A stretch of DNA of 64,000 bases from Kiritimatiellia bacterium (GTDB taxonomy: Bacteria > Verrucomicrobiota > Kiritimatiellia > WLWN01), in NCBI GenBank assembly GCA_012103575.1, contig WLWN01000001.1, positions 2,608,538 through 2,672,537 on the forward strand, written 5' to 3'. Numbering within the stretch: the stretch's first letter is position 1; each line of letters opens with the position of its first letter. Below the pieces are notes generated by a model. That model was not told the origin of the DNA and searched no databases. It saw only the letters and a list, made by a program, of their open reading frames with translations. The translations under genes and the position numbers were made by a program. Below, one piece after another: positions 28,227 to 36,624 of the stretch.

Positions 28227-28398
28227 GTGAAGGGTCGATATACAAAGAAGGTGGTGTTCATGGGAGGACTGGCCTTTATACTCTTTTCTTCGCTCATTTA
28301 TCCGAAAGCTCAAGATTTCCAGATTAATGCTCTGGACATAAACACCAATCAGAATGCTTTGGTGGAATATCAATCAGACACAAACTTCTACTATATCC
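28227..28398 (+). pseudogene. N-terminal stub of a secreted protein cut by IS1380 copy B
   Basis: A GTG start at 28227 follows AGAGAAGGA. The 57 remaining residues comprise a signal peptide (FMGGLAFILFSSLIYP) and the start of a beta-rich domain (FQINALDINTN…LVEYQSDTNFYYI), in the style of large secreted proteins. IS1380 copy B follows directly. The rest of the gene was not found on the other side of the element, so a deletion accompanied or followed the insertion. Confidence 0.55.
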
Positions 28399-30055
28399 CT
28401 GAATCCATCAGCTATCGCTTCGGAAGGCGTTTTGGGGCTCAAAAGTTGAAAACTTTTTCCTTGAGATGCTCGCTTTTGGGCGGATTGGGACCGGCAAGTA
28501 TCACCCTGATGAATTTTTTGAGCGTACAGGTCAGATTCACTCTGATTTGACCATTTTGGGGCGTAAGCCTCCTTGGGCAGTCGCCTTAGAGTATTGTTAA
28601 AGGTGCACGGAGGGCTATGCGAAGGAATGGGCAATGTCTTGTATCACTTCAAACCAGCGACAACGCTTGCCAAAGTGAAGTTCAATTCGTCCGGCGTGGC
28701 GGACCAATCGAACCGCGCAATAAACGATATTTTTGAGAACCGTTTTGATTCGCCAGCGCGGGATGTTGATTTTCTGCGGGGCAAGCCCAGCCCGTTTGAT
28801 GACCTCTTGGCCAAGACCGCGCAATAGGTTGAAGGCCACCATGGCGCATAACAGAATAATCTTATTGGCACAGAGTCTCCCCGAAGGCAATCGCTCAACA
28901 TCAAGATCGCTTTTGAGTTCACTGTGGTACTGCTCGCTGGGGTCATGTCCATGATAGAGATCTAGCACCGTCTTGGCACGACAAGAGAGGTTCGTCCACC
29001 AGGTGTTCACCTCAAGTTTAGGAACCAGAAGTTTCTGACCATCGATATCGATGGTGCGTTCAATCACTTCAAAGGCCACCGGGACACAAGGGTAGTTTTG
29101 GTCACCACCGGGATGGAAATGATCGAAAAAGCCTGTGTAAACGTTCTTGCCTTCACGACTGTCTTGTTTGTCTCCAACTCGGCGTACAAGGGCCAGCATT
29201 TGTTCAGGACATTCGCGGCGAGGATTTCGCTTTACGATAAAATAATGATCCCCAAAAGCGTCGAAGTTATCGGCCGCAGCGTTGCCACTATCAAGCCGAA
29301 GCAAACATTTTCCACCCAGGCCCAGAGTTTGGAGCGTTTCAACGCTGCGGGCAATAAACGCGGTCGTTCCCGACTGACAATGTTGTTTACCGGGTCGAAG
29401 TTCGCACTCAAGCATGTGGCCTTGAGTGCCCACATAGGCAAATATCGGGGCGTAACCATCATGGCCCTTCTAGGTGTAGGAAACGCCTTCTTTCGAAGAG
29501 CCTGAGTGATCCAAAGGGCTCACATCGATATCGACGGGAACAAGATCAAGCCCTTCGACATCTACCTAGCCAAAGGGGCCCGAGGAAAGAAGTTCGGTGT
29601 TGAGTTTGCGTAGCCCCACATGGGTTCTGGCTGGGGGCAGGTCGTCGAAACGACGTCGGAACACCGGCTCAGAGGCTACCTTTTTAACTCCCCTTTTTAA
29701 GTCCAAAGGCATTCATAAAAATCTCATCACCCCGGTACAGGTCGATATCATTGAAATCGGTTCGACCGTTGCAAAGTAAGCCGATCTGGGTAAGGAGGGT
29801 CTCCCGATCAGAGATCGCATCGGAGTGGCGTGGTTAAAAATTGGAGGGAAGAATCCGTTAAGCATGATCCTCAAGCAGCAGGCCGCAAAGATGATTTCCG
29901 CTTGTGCTGTTGAGTTCGCTCTTGCCAGTCTTTATTTTATATTGTTTCATATACACGCCTGTTGGGGTGGGGTTGTTTGTTTGAATACGGGTATCCTCCC
30001 CGCTTTAGCCCAACAGGTAATGAAAAATCGTCAGATTTTATCTGACGGATTCAGG
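28399..30055 (-). mobile_element. IS1380-like element, copy B
   Basis: 1657 bp, same ends as copy A in opposite orientation. Unlike A, D and E, the flanks (ATATC at the left, AGAGT at the right) show no target duplication, so one side has been lost by deletion or exchange. It truncates the secreted-protein gene at 28227. Confidence 0.9.
28615..29950 (-). pseudogene. IS1380-family transposase, copy B
   Basis: Starts at the ATG at 29950. It has the shared frameshift after MNAFGL and the shared TAG codons. The C-terminal 272 codons (28615-29433) are open and complete, ending in DIAHSFA. Confidence 0.85.
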
Positions 30056-30344
30056 AGAGTGACTTTCTAAAATCTTTGCAATATTTTTCATGGTTCAGAA
30101 AAAATGCCCGTAAAAAAGAGCGTTACCCCAATACCTCGGGAAAAATTAAAAGCTCCTTCTATTACTATGGTACAGCCCTGTTGCTTAAGCAAGCTAAACC
30201 CCTAAATCCTACATCTTTCAGCTACACGGTGACATCACTTATTTTGAGACTCGACAAAATTGGCGTAATCACTATTATTTTGGATCTAAATAAAATCTGT
30301 GATAGAGATGGAAAACGAATAAACCTATACGAGGAGGAAACAAA
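30056..30344. other. Intergenic region before sod
   Basis: No gene recognised. It contains the palindrome TTGCTTAAGCAA near 30179-30190 and AT-rich sequence that should hold the sod promoter. It ends with a strong ribosome-binding site, GAGGAGGAAAC, before the sod ATG. Confidence 0.45.
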
Positions 30345-30977
30345 ATGGCGCATGAACTTCCGACATTACCTTTTGATATAAACGCATTAGAACCCCATAT
30401 CGATGCCCGTACGATGGAGATTCATCATGATAAGCACCATGCTGCTTATCTTGCAAAATTAAACACCGCGCTTGAAGGACACCCCGATCTTCAATCAAAA
30501 TCAATTGAAGATTTAACCCGCGATCTCAGCAGTATCCCTGAAGATATCCGAGGGGCTGTTAGAAATAATGGAGGGGGACACATCAACCATACTTTATTTT
30601 GGCAAATTTTGTCTCCTAACAGCGGAGGTCCTTCTAGTGAACTTTCCGGTGCCATTAACGACACGTTTGGAAGCCTTGATGGGTTGAAGGAAAAATTTGG
30701 AAATGCAGCTGCAACTCGTTTTGGATCCGGTTGGGCATGGCTTGGGGTCAAGGCAGAAGGTCAACTCTGCGTTTGTTCAACACCCAATCAAGATCATCCT
30801 CGTATGAAAGGATACGTTGAGTGCGAATGTACTCCCATACTTGGGCTAGATGTCTGGGAACATGCTTATTATCTAAACTACCAGAATCGTCGACCGGATT
30901 ATATTGCTGCATTTTGGAATGTGGTTAACTGGTCAAAGGTAGAAGCATTATATGCACAAGCCAGAGCCGAAGATTGA
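30345..30977 (+). CDS. sod: Superoxide dismutase (Mn/Fe type)
   Basis: This enzyme converts superoxide to oxygen and hydrogen peroxide in the cytoplasm. The 210 residues contain the metal ligands His27 (EIHHDKHH), His82 ([11 protein letters not shown]), and Asp169 and His173 (LDVWEHAYY). The GGGH-NH-FW form is more typical of manganese enzymes than of iron ones, but metal choice cannot be fixed from sequence alone. It starts right after a strong Shine-Dalgarno site. It stands alone between IS1380 copy B and tsf. Confidence 0.95.
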   Translation: MAHELPTLPFDINALEPHIDARTMEIHHDKHHAAYLAKLNTALEGHPDLQSKSIEDLTRDLSSIPEDIRGAVRNNGGGHINHTLFWQILSPNSGGPSSELSGAINDTFGSLDGLKEKFGNAAATRFGSGWAWLGVKAEGQLCVCSTPNQDHPRMKGYVECECTPILGLDVWEHAYYLNYQNRRPDYIAAFWNVVNWSKVEALYAQARAED

Positions 30978-31082
30978 AGAGATTCTGGATTCTAGATGCT
31001 GTGTTGATAAGGACCGCGCGATAGAATCGGAAATCGAGAATCCTGCGCAGCGGAGTCCGTGTATAGCCAAAGAGTCGAGAAA

Positions 31083-31922
31083 TTAGCCGCCGATCTGATA
31101 GCGGGTATACCGGCAAAGCGTGAGTGTATCGTCCAACTCTTTGCTTGTGGCAGACAAGAGCTCGGAAACCGTTTGCTCAGGGTCTTTTACAAAACTTTGT
31201 TCTAATAAACAGATCTGACTGTAAAATTTTTCAAGCTTCCCCGACACAATTTTATCAATAATATTTTCTGGTTTTCCCTGGACTTGATTCGTATAAATCT
31301 CTCGCTCAGCGGAGATCATCTTTTCCGGAACCTCATCGCGAGAAAGATATTGTGGATTAGACGCGGCAATATGAAGAGTAAGATCTTTTACGACTTGACG
31401 AAAAACCTCTTGATCACCGGTCTCGCTTTTTTCACAACCAACATCAACAAGCACGCCCACCTTGCCTCCAAGATGAATATACGAAGCAATGGTACCATTA
31501 CCATCCTCTATATCATAACGAACACTGCGTCGGACAATTAGGTTCTCGCCAATTTCTGCGATTCTGGTTACCACCTCACCCTGAACAGCATCTGCTAAGG
31601 CCCCATCCACTGTTTTCGCTTTCTGAACCAATTCCGCTACAAACGCTTGAAACGTTTCGTTCCGAGCCACAAAATCGGTTTCACAGTTTACCTCAATCAT
31701 TACTCCTTGAGACCCGCCACCAAACACTTCTGCCGCGACCACGCCTTCCTCAGCTATACGCCCGGCTTTTTTACCGGCAATAGCAACGCCTCGCTCACGC
31801 AGCATCTTTATAGCCTGGTCTTTGTCACCATTGGTTTCGACAAGAGCCCGCTTACACTCCATCATTCCGACATTTGTTTCTTCACGTAATTCTTTGACAA
31901 GGGATGCTGTTATCTCGGCCAT
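31083..31922 (-). CDS. tsf: Elongation factor Ts
   Basis: EF-Ts recycles EF-Tu by exchanging GDP for GTP. The 279 residues start with the UBA-like domain (ITASLVKELREETNVGMMECKRAL), followed by GRIAEEGVVAAEV, VNCETDFVARNETF and LTLHIAASNPQYLSRDEVP, all family signatures. It follows rpsB by 24 bases in the classic rpsB-tsf order. Confidence 0.97.
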   Translation of the reverse strand: MAEITASLVKELREETNVGMMECKRALVETNGDKDQAIKMLRERGVAIAGKKAGRIAEEGVVAAEVFGGGSQGVMIEVNCETDFVARNETFQAFVAELVQKAKTVDGALADAVQGEVVTRIAEIGENLIVRRSVRYDIEDGNGTIASYIHLGGKVGVLVDVGCEKSETGDQEVFRQVVKDLTLHIAASNPQYLSRDEVPEKMISAEREIYTNQVQGKPENIIDKIVSGKLEKFYSQICLLEQSFVKDPEQTVSELLSATSKELDDTLTLCRYTRYQIGG

Positions 31923-31946
31923 GACAGGAGAACTCCTTTAACTCTT

Positions 31947-32915
31947 TTATTTTATGCTGCTTTCAGCGGGGATTTCGGGAACATTTTCTTGAGTGGATTC
32001 CTTGACCTTTTCCGACTCCGAAACACCTTTTGGCGTCACAGAAGATTCAGTTTTTTCTTTTTCTTCTGACGGTTGAGGGATTGGTTTGCTAACGGCTAAG
32101 CCAGCTTTTTCTTTGGCCTCTTTCAATTTTGCCTTTCGCTTTTCTATCGCGGCTTTTTCTTTGGCCTCGTCTGCAGCACGTTTTCGCGCTTCTTCTGCTG
32201 CGAGCTGTGCATACTCATTGGACGCTCGCTGAATCGTATCCCCTATGATTTTGGAAATAAGCCGAATCGCTCGGATAGCATCGTCATTGCCTGGTATAGG
32301 ATAATCGGTCGTGCTCGGATCACTGTTCGTATCAACTAAAGCAACAACGGGGATATTAAGGCGGCTTGCTTCAGCGACAGCAATAGCCTCGCGGTTTACA
32401 TCAATGACAAACAAGGCGCCAGGCAAGTTTTCCATATCTGCAACACCGGATAAATTTCGCTGGAGCTTACTTAGTTCACGGCGTAAACGTGCGACCTCTT
32501 TTTTCGGACGCGTTTTCATTTCGCCCGCTTTTTCCATGGCTTCTAATGCTCTCATACGTCCGACACTGCGACGGACCGTTTGGTTGTTTGTCAACATGCC
32601 GCCCAGCCATCGAGTTGTTACATGGAATTGATGAAGATGTTCCGCCGTTTGTCGAAGTGAATCTTGCGCCTGTTTTTTTGTGCCCACGAACAACACTCTA
32701 CGACCACGAACAACGGTATCATAAAGAAACTGTTGGGCTTCTTTTAAACACGCCAAACTTTTATTCAAGTCAATGATATAAATCCCATTACACTCACCAA
32801 AAATGTAACGTTTCATCTTGGGATTCCATCGCTTGGTCTGATGACCAAAATGCAGACCTGCTTCAAGCAAATCTTCCATGCTAATGTCTGAATGACCTTC
32901 TTTTGTCTCTTTCAC
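31947..32915 (-). CDS. rpsB: 30S ribosomal protein S2 with charged C-terminal extension
   Basis: S2 is a small-subunit ribosomal protein. The first 225 or so residues are typical: LLEAGLHFGHQTKRWNPKMKRYIFG, RVLFVGTKKQAQDSL, TTRWLGGMLTNNQT and IPVVALVDTNSDP. The remaining ~95 residues are an Ala/Lys/Glu-rich, probably helical tail followed by a Ser/Glu/Lys-rich disordered end, longer than in E. coli S2. Such tails occur in several phyla. Transcription probably starts at a promoter about 120 bases upstream. Confidence 0.96.
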   Translation of the reverse strand: MKETKEGHSDISMEDLLEAGLHFGHQTKRWNPKMKRYIFGECNGIYIIDLNKSLACLKEAQQFLYDTVVRGRRVLFVGTKKQAQDSLRQTAEHLHQFHVTTRWLGGMLTNNQTVRRSVGRMRALEAMEKAGEMKTRPKKEVARLRRELSKLQRNLSGVADMENLPGALFVIDVNREAIAVAEASRLNIPVVALVDTNSDPSTTDYPIPGNDDAIRAIRLISKIIGDTIQRASNEYAQLAAEEARKRAADEAKEKAAIEKRKAKLKEAKEKAGLAVSKPIPQPSEEKEKTESSVTPKGVSESEKVKESTQENVPEIPAESSIK

Positions 32916-33041
32916 TTAAACCCTCTCATTTTATTCCCACCTGTTTATCGGGCAGGAAAATCCGCTTTGGCTCTTCCAGAGGAGGAGAACACTCGCTTCT
33001 ATCCCAATGCATCGAGTCTTGGGATCTAATTAAAGGGAAGG

Positions 33042-33069
33042 AATATACCTCTAAAAAGACTCCGTGCAA
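33042..33069 (-). promoter_or_regulatory. Likely sigma-70-type promoter for rpsB-tsf
   Basis: Read on the minus strand, TTGCAC (33069-33064), 16 bases and TATATT (33047-33042). This would leave a leader of about 120 bases before the rpsB ATG, long enough for autogenous control by S2. Found by eye. Confidence 0.5.
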
Positions 33070-33172
33070 GCAGAAACTGCGCCTATCTGAAAAAAGTTTT
33101 ATGTCGATTGAGGCTCTAAACGAAAATAGTTCGAGGCCTATCTTTGCCATGGGTTAACCTGGCTCCGGCAGT

Positions 33173-34026
33173 TAGAGCGCTTCACGATTGAGGTGTCGCG
33201 ATGTAGCACGAAGAAAACCAGCCGATTACCTCGTCGGGAGAAACCTCTTCGAACGCTTGTGTGATCGCTTCAGATAGTTCCTGCTGACTGCGGGCTGCAA
33301 GGCTGCCCAACCGATTCTTTATCTTGCCCCATATTTTTTCAATGGGGTTGGAATCGGGGCTGTAGGGTGGAAGGAATCTTACATGGGCCCCACATGACTC
33401 AATGAGTTCAATGACCTTGGGATTGTGATGGACGCGAAGATTGTCCATGATGACGATGTCTTCAGGTGAAAGGGTCGGGAGAAAAACCCGGCGAATATAT
33501 TCTCCAAAAACAGCCGTCTCTGTCGCCCCCTCCCCCTCCATGGCCGCTGTTGTTCCGTCCAGGCGGACCGAAGAAATCAAGGTGGTGGTACACCAATGTC
33601 CATGAGGCGTTTTGGCAAAAAGCCTGTTCCCGCCCAACGCCCGGCCCCGCAGACGAGTCATATTCGTTTTCGCCCCGGATTCATCAATAAAGACAAGGCG
33701 ACTTGGATCAAGTTTGGCCACCTCGTTGGATCCACTGCTTTCTCAAGAGATTTACATCCGCCCGGTAACGCCTTGAGCTGCTTTCCGCTGTAGAGGGCCT
33801 GACGATGCCCACGCGGTCGGGGAGCGGTCTGTCCGGTTTCGTTCAAACGAGAGAGCCCACGCTGAAATGCTCTAAGATCTACACGATAAGAAGATGCGAT
33901 ATCGGCCTGGGAACCTTTGCCCATTTTGTAGGCATCTATCGCACGCCGCCGGATTTCTGCTGTTGCTATACTCATGTCATGGAGTATAGATCTTCTAAAG
34001 AGGCATTTCAATCGTTAAATGCTCTA
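33173..34026 (-). mobile_element. IS630-like element, copy 2 (internally deleted, 854 bp)
   Basis: Same TA-bounded inverted ends as copy 1, but about 150 bases are missing from the middle (between the catalytic part and the HTH part, near 33765). Copy 3 shares exactly this junction (GGGCGGATGTAAATC joined to the CTCAAGGCGTTA side). It is inserted in an old MITE. Confidence 0.85.
33182..33975 (-). pseudogene. IS630-family transposase, internally deleted
   Basis: The HTH part starts at 33975 (MSIATAEIRRRAIDAYKMG). The DDE part (33182-33721) is intact through IMDNLRVHHN and PYSPDSNPIEKIWGKIK. The linker region is deleted and the frame is broken near 33724, so no full transposase can be made. 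Confidence 0.8.
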
Positions 34027-34217
34027 AATACAGAAAATCGCGTTTAACTCCCTGATCTAGGTTTACTACAAGAGGGAGCAGAGAAGGTCTTTATCACAAG
34101 ACATTTTCTCCATTTCGCCTCCTTTGTAATCAATATATTTTCCCAAAAGTGTAATTTATCACAAAAAAACAAAAAATAGCTTGAAAAAAGTGAAGCACAC
34201 TATATTATCTAGACGCT

Positions 34218-34245
34218 ATGAAGAAAAATTTAAATATAAGGAAGA
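34218..34245 (+). pseudogene. Gene start cut by IS1380 copy C
   Basis: An ATG at 34218 (MKKNLNIRK) is followed within nine codons by IS1380 copy C. A promoter-like pair (TTGAAA and TATTAT, 16 bases apart) lies upstream at about 34172-34200. Only the first residues remain, so the product is unknown. Confidence 0.3.
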
Positions 34246-35903
34246 CCTGAATCCGTCAGCTATCGCTTCGGAAGGCGCTTTGGGGCTCAAAAGTTGAAAA
34301 CTTTTTCCTTGAGATGCTCGCTTTTGGGCGGATTGGGACCGGCAAGTATCACCCTGATGAATTTTTTGAGCGTACAGGTCAGATTCACTCTGATTTGGCC
34401 ATTTTGGGGCGTAGGCCTCCTTGGGCAGTCGCCTTAGAGTATTGTTAAAGGTGCACGGAGGGCTATGCGAAGGAATGGGCAATATCTTGTATCACTTCAA
34501 ACCAGCGACAACGCTTGCCAAAGTGAAGTTCAATTCGTCCGGCGTGGCGGACCAATCGAACCGCGCAATAAACGATATTTTTGAGAACCGTTTTGATTCG
34601 CCAGCGCGGGATGTTGATTTTCTGCGTGGCAAGCCCAGCCCGTTTGATGACCTCTTGGCCAAGACCGCGCAATAGGTTGAAGGCCACCATGGCGCATAAC
34701 AGAATAATCTTATTGGCACAGAGTCTCCCCGAAGGCAATCGCTCAACATCAAGATCGCTTTTGAGTTCACTGTGGTACTGCTCGCTGGGGCCATGTCCAT
34801 GATAGAGATCTAGCACCGTCTTGGCACGACAAGAGAGGTCCGTCCACCAGGTGTTTACCTCAAGTTTAGGAACCAGAAGTTTCTGACCATCGATATCGAT
34901 GGTGCGTTCAATCACTTCGAAGGCCACCGGGACACAAGGGCGGTTTTGGTCACCACCGGGATGGAAATGATCGAAAAAGCCTGTGTAAACGTTCTTGCCT
35001 TCACGACTGTCTTGTTTGTCTCCAACTCGGCGTGCAAGGGCCAGCATTTGTTCAGGACATTCGCGGCGAGGATTTCGCTTTACGATAAAATAATGATCCC
35101 CAAAAGCGTCGAAGTTATCGGCCGCAGCGTTGCCACTATCAAGCCGAAGCAAACATTTTCCACCCAGGCCCAGGGTTTGGAGCGTTTCAACGCTGCGGGC
35201 AATAAACGCGGTCGTTCCCGACTGACAATGTTGTTTACCGGGTCGAAGTTCGCACTCAAGCATGTGGCCTTGAGTGCCCACATAGGCAAATATCGGGGCG
35301 TAACCATCATGGCCCTTCTAGGTGTAGGAAACGCCTTCTTTCGAAGAGCCTGAGTGATCCAAAGGGCTCACATCGATATCGACGGGAACAAGATCAAGCC
35401 CTTCGACATCTACCTAGCCAAAGGGGCCCGAGGAAAGAAGTTCGGTGTTGAGTTTGCGTAGCCCCACATGGGTTCTGGCTGGGGGCAGGTCGTCGAAACG
35501 ACGTCGGAACACCGGCTCAGAGGCTACCTTTTTAACTCCCCTTTTTAAGTCCAAAGGCATTCATAAAAATCTCATCACCCCGGTACAGGTCGATATCATT
35601 GAAATCGGTTCGACCGTTGCAAAGTAAGCCGATCTGGGTAAGGAGGGTCTCCCGATCAGAGATCGCATCGGAGCGGCGTGGTTGAAAATTGGAGGGAAAA
35701 ACCCGTTAAGCATGATCCTCAAGCAGCAGGCCGCAAAGATGATTTCCGCTTGTGCTGTTGAGTTCGCTCTTGCCAGTCTTTATTTTATATTGTTTCATAT
35801 ACACACCTGTTGGGGTGGGGTTGTTTGTTTGAATACGGGTATCCTCCCCGCTTTAGCCCAACAGGTAATGAAAAATCGTCAGATTTTATCTGACGGATTC
35901 AGG
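34246..35903 (-). mobile_element. IS1380-like element, copy C
   Basis: 1658 bp, same ends as the other copies. There is no target duplication (left GAAGA, right GTGGA). Its right flank is the middle of an IS30 transposase, and its left flank is unrelated sequence, so the N-terminal half of that IS30 copy was lost in a deletion ending at copy C. Confidence 0.9.
34463..35798 (-). pseudogene. IS1380-family transposase, copy C
   Basis: Starts at 35798. It shares the frameshift and TAG codons of the other copies. The C-terminal 272 codons (34463-35281) are open. Confidence 0.85.
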
Positions 35904-36614
35904 GTGGAGACTCTCCTGGCGAAGTATTGGTCTCCAGAACAGATTGAAGGTCGAAGAAAGCTAGAAGGTGACCCTCCCATCAGTCGAATGACGATCTACC
36001 GCTACTTGTACAGTCCAAGAGAGGCTGGCTACCGAAAATACCTGCATGGCCCCGGAAAGAAAAAACGAGCGACTCGGAAAAGCCATTCACGTATACACAA
36101 CCAAACGATGATTGACCAACGCCCCGAAGAGGCTGAAAGCCGCAAGGTGGCAGGCCATTGGGAAGGTGACACTATTCAGGGCCAAACGAGAAAAGAGGCC
36201 TGTGTAGTCACTCTAGCAGATCGAGCGACTCGATATCTTATCGCCGATCTTTTACCTCGATGCAATGCCGAATCGGTCAACCGTTCCGTACCTCAGTTCG
36301 CTGATTCAGGGCTCCCCTGTAAAACGGTGACTGTAGATAATGGCATGGAGTTTGCCAGCCATGCTAAACTACAGAAAAAAATAGCAACCCCCATTTTCTT
36401 TGCTGAAGGGAGAAACCCTTGGCAAAGAGGGACCAACGAAAATACGAATGGTTTGCTTCGCCAGTTTTTCCCGAAGAAAACCGACTTTGCTGCCCACAGC
36501 TCCGCTCAGTTGAGATGGGCTGTGGAGTTACTGAATAATAGACCGAGAAAATGCTTAGAATATAGAACGCCCAAAGAAATGATGGACAGCTTCGGTTTTG
36601 CACTTGTAAGTTGA
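35904..36614 (+). pseudogene. IS30-family transposase, N-terminus lost
   Basis: The catalytic core is still readable (GHWEGDTIQG, TVDNGMEF, GTNENTNGLL) and differs from copy 1 at a few residues. The DNA-binding N-terminus is gone. The open frame now runs in from antisense IS1380 sequence (ATG at 35682), giving a meaningless 310-residue fusion. Confidence 0.85.
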
Positions 36615-36622
36615 GTCTGCAA
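35904..36622 (+). mobile_element. IS30-like element, copy 2 (left half missing)
   Basis: Only the part from residue VETLLAKYWSP of the transposase to the terminal repeat remains; the end TTGTAAGTTGAGTCTGCAA matches the end of copy 1. It is bounded on the left by IS1380 copy C. Confidence 0.85.
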
Positions 36623-36624
36623 GG

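Larger units (their letters stand above)
33158..34061. repeat. Degenerate MITE split by IS630 copy 2
   Basis: The left remnant CCTGGCTCCGGCAGTTA (33158-33174) and the right remnant around CAGAAAATCGCGTTTAAC to CTAGG (34031-34061) match the two ends of the 163-bp MITE, with several mismatches. IS630 copy 2 lies between them. The MITE interior is missing, so deletion accompanied or followed the insertion. Confidence 0.6.

Noticed and set aside
28573..35353. Open frames of 60-135 codons on the strand opposite the IS1380 transposases, repeated in every copy
   Set aside because: They recur only because the element recurs; their reading is antisense to the IS1380 DDE domain.
35682..36614. A 310-residue open frame combining a hydrophobic start with an IS30 transposase
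   Set aside because: The first part is antisense IS1380 sequence; the frame is an accidental fusion at the joint of copy C and IS30 copy 2.
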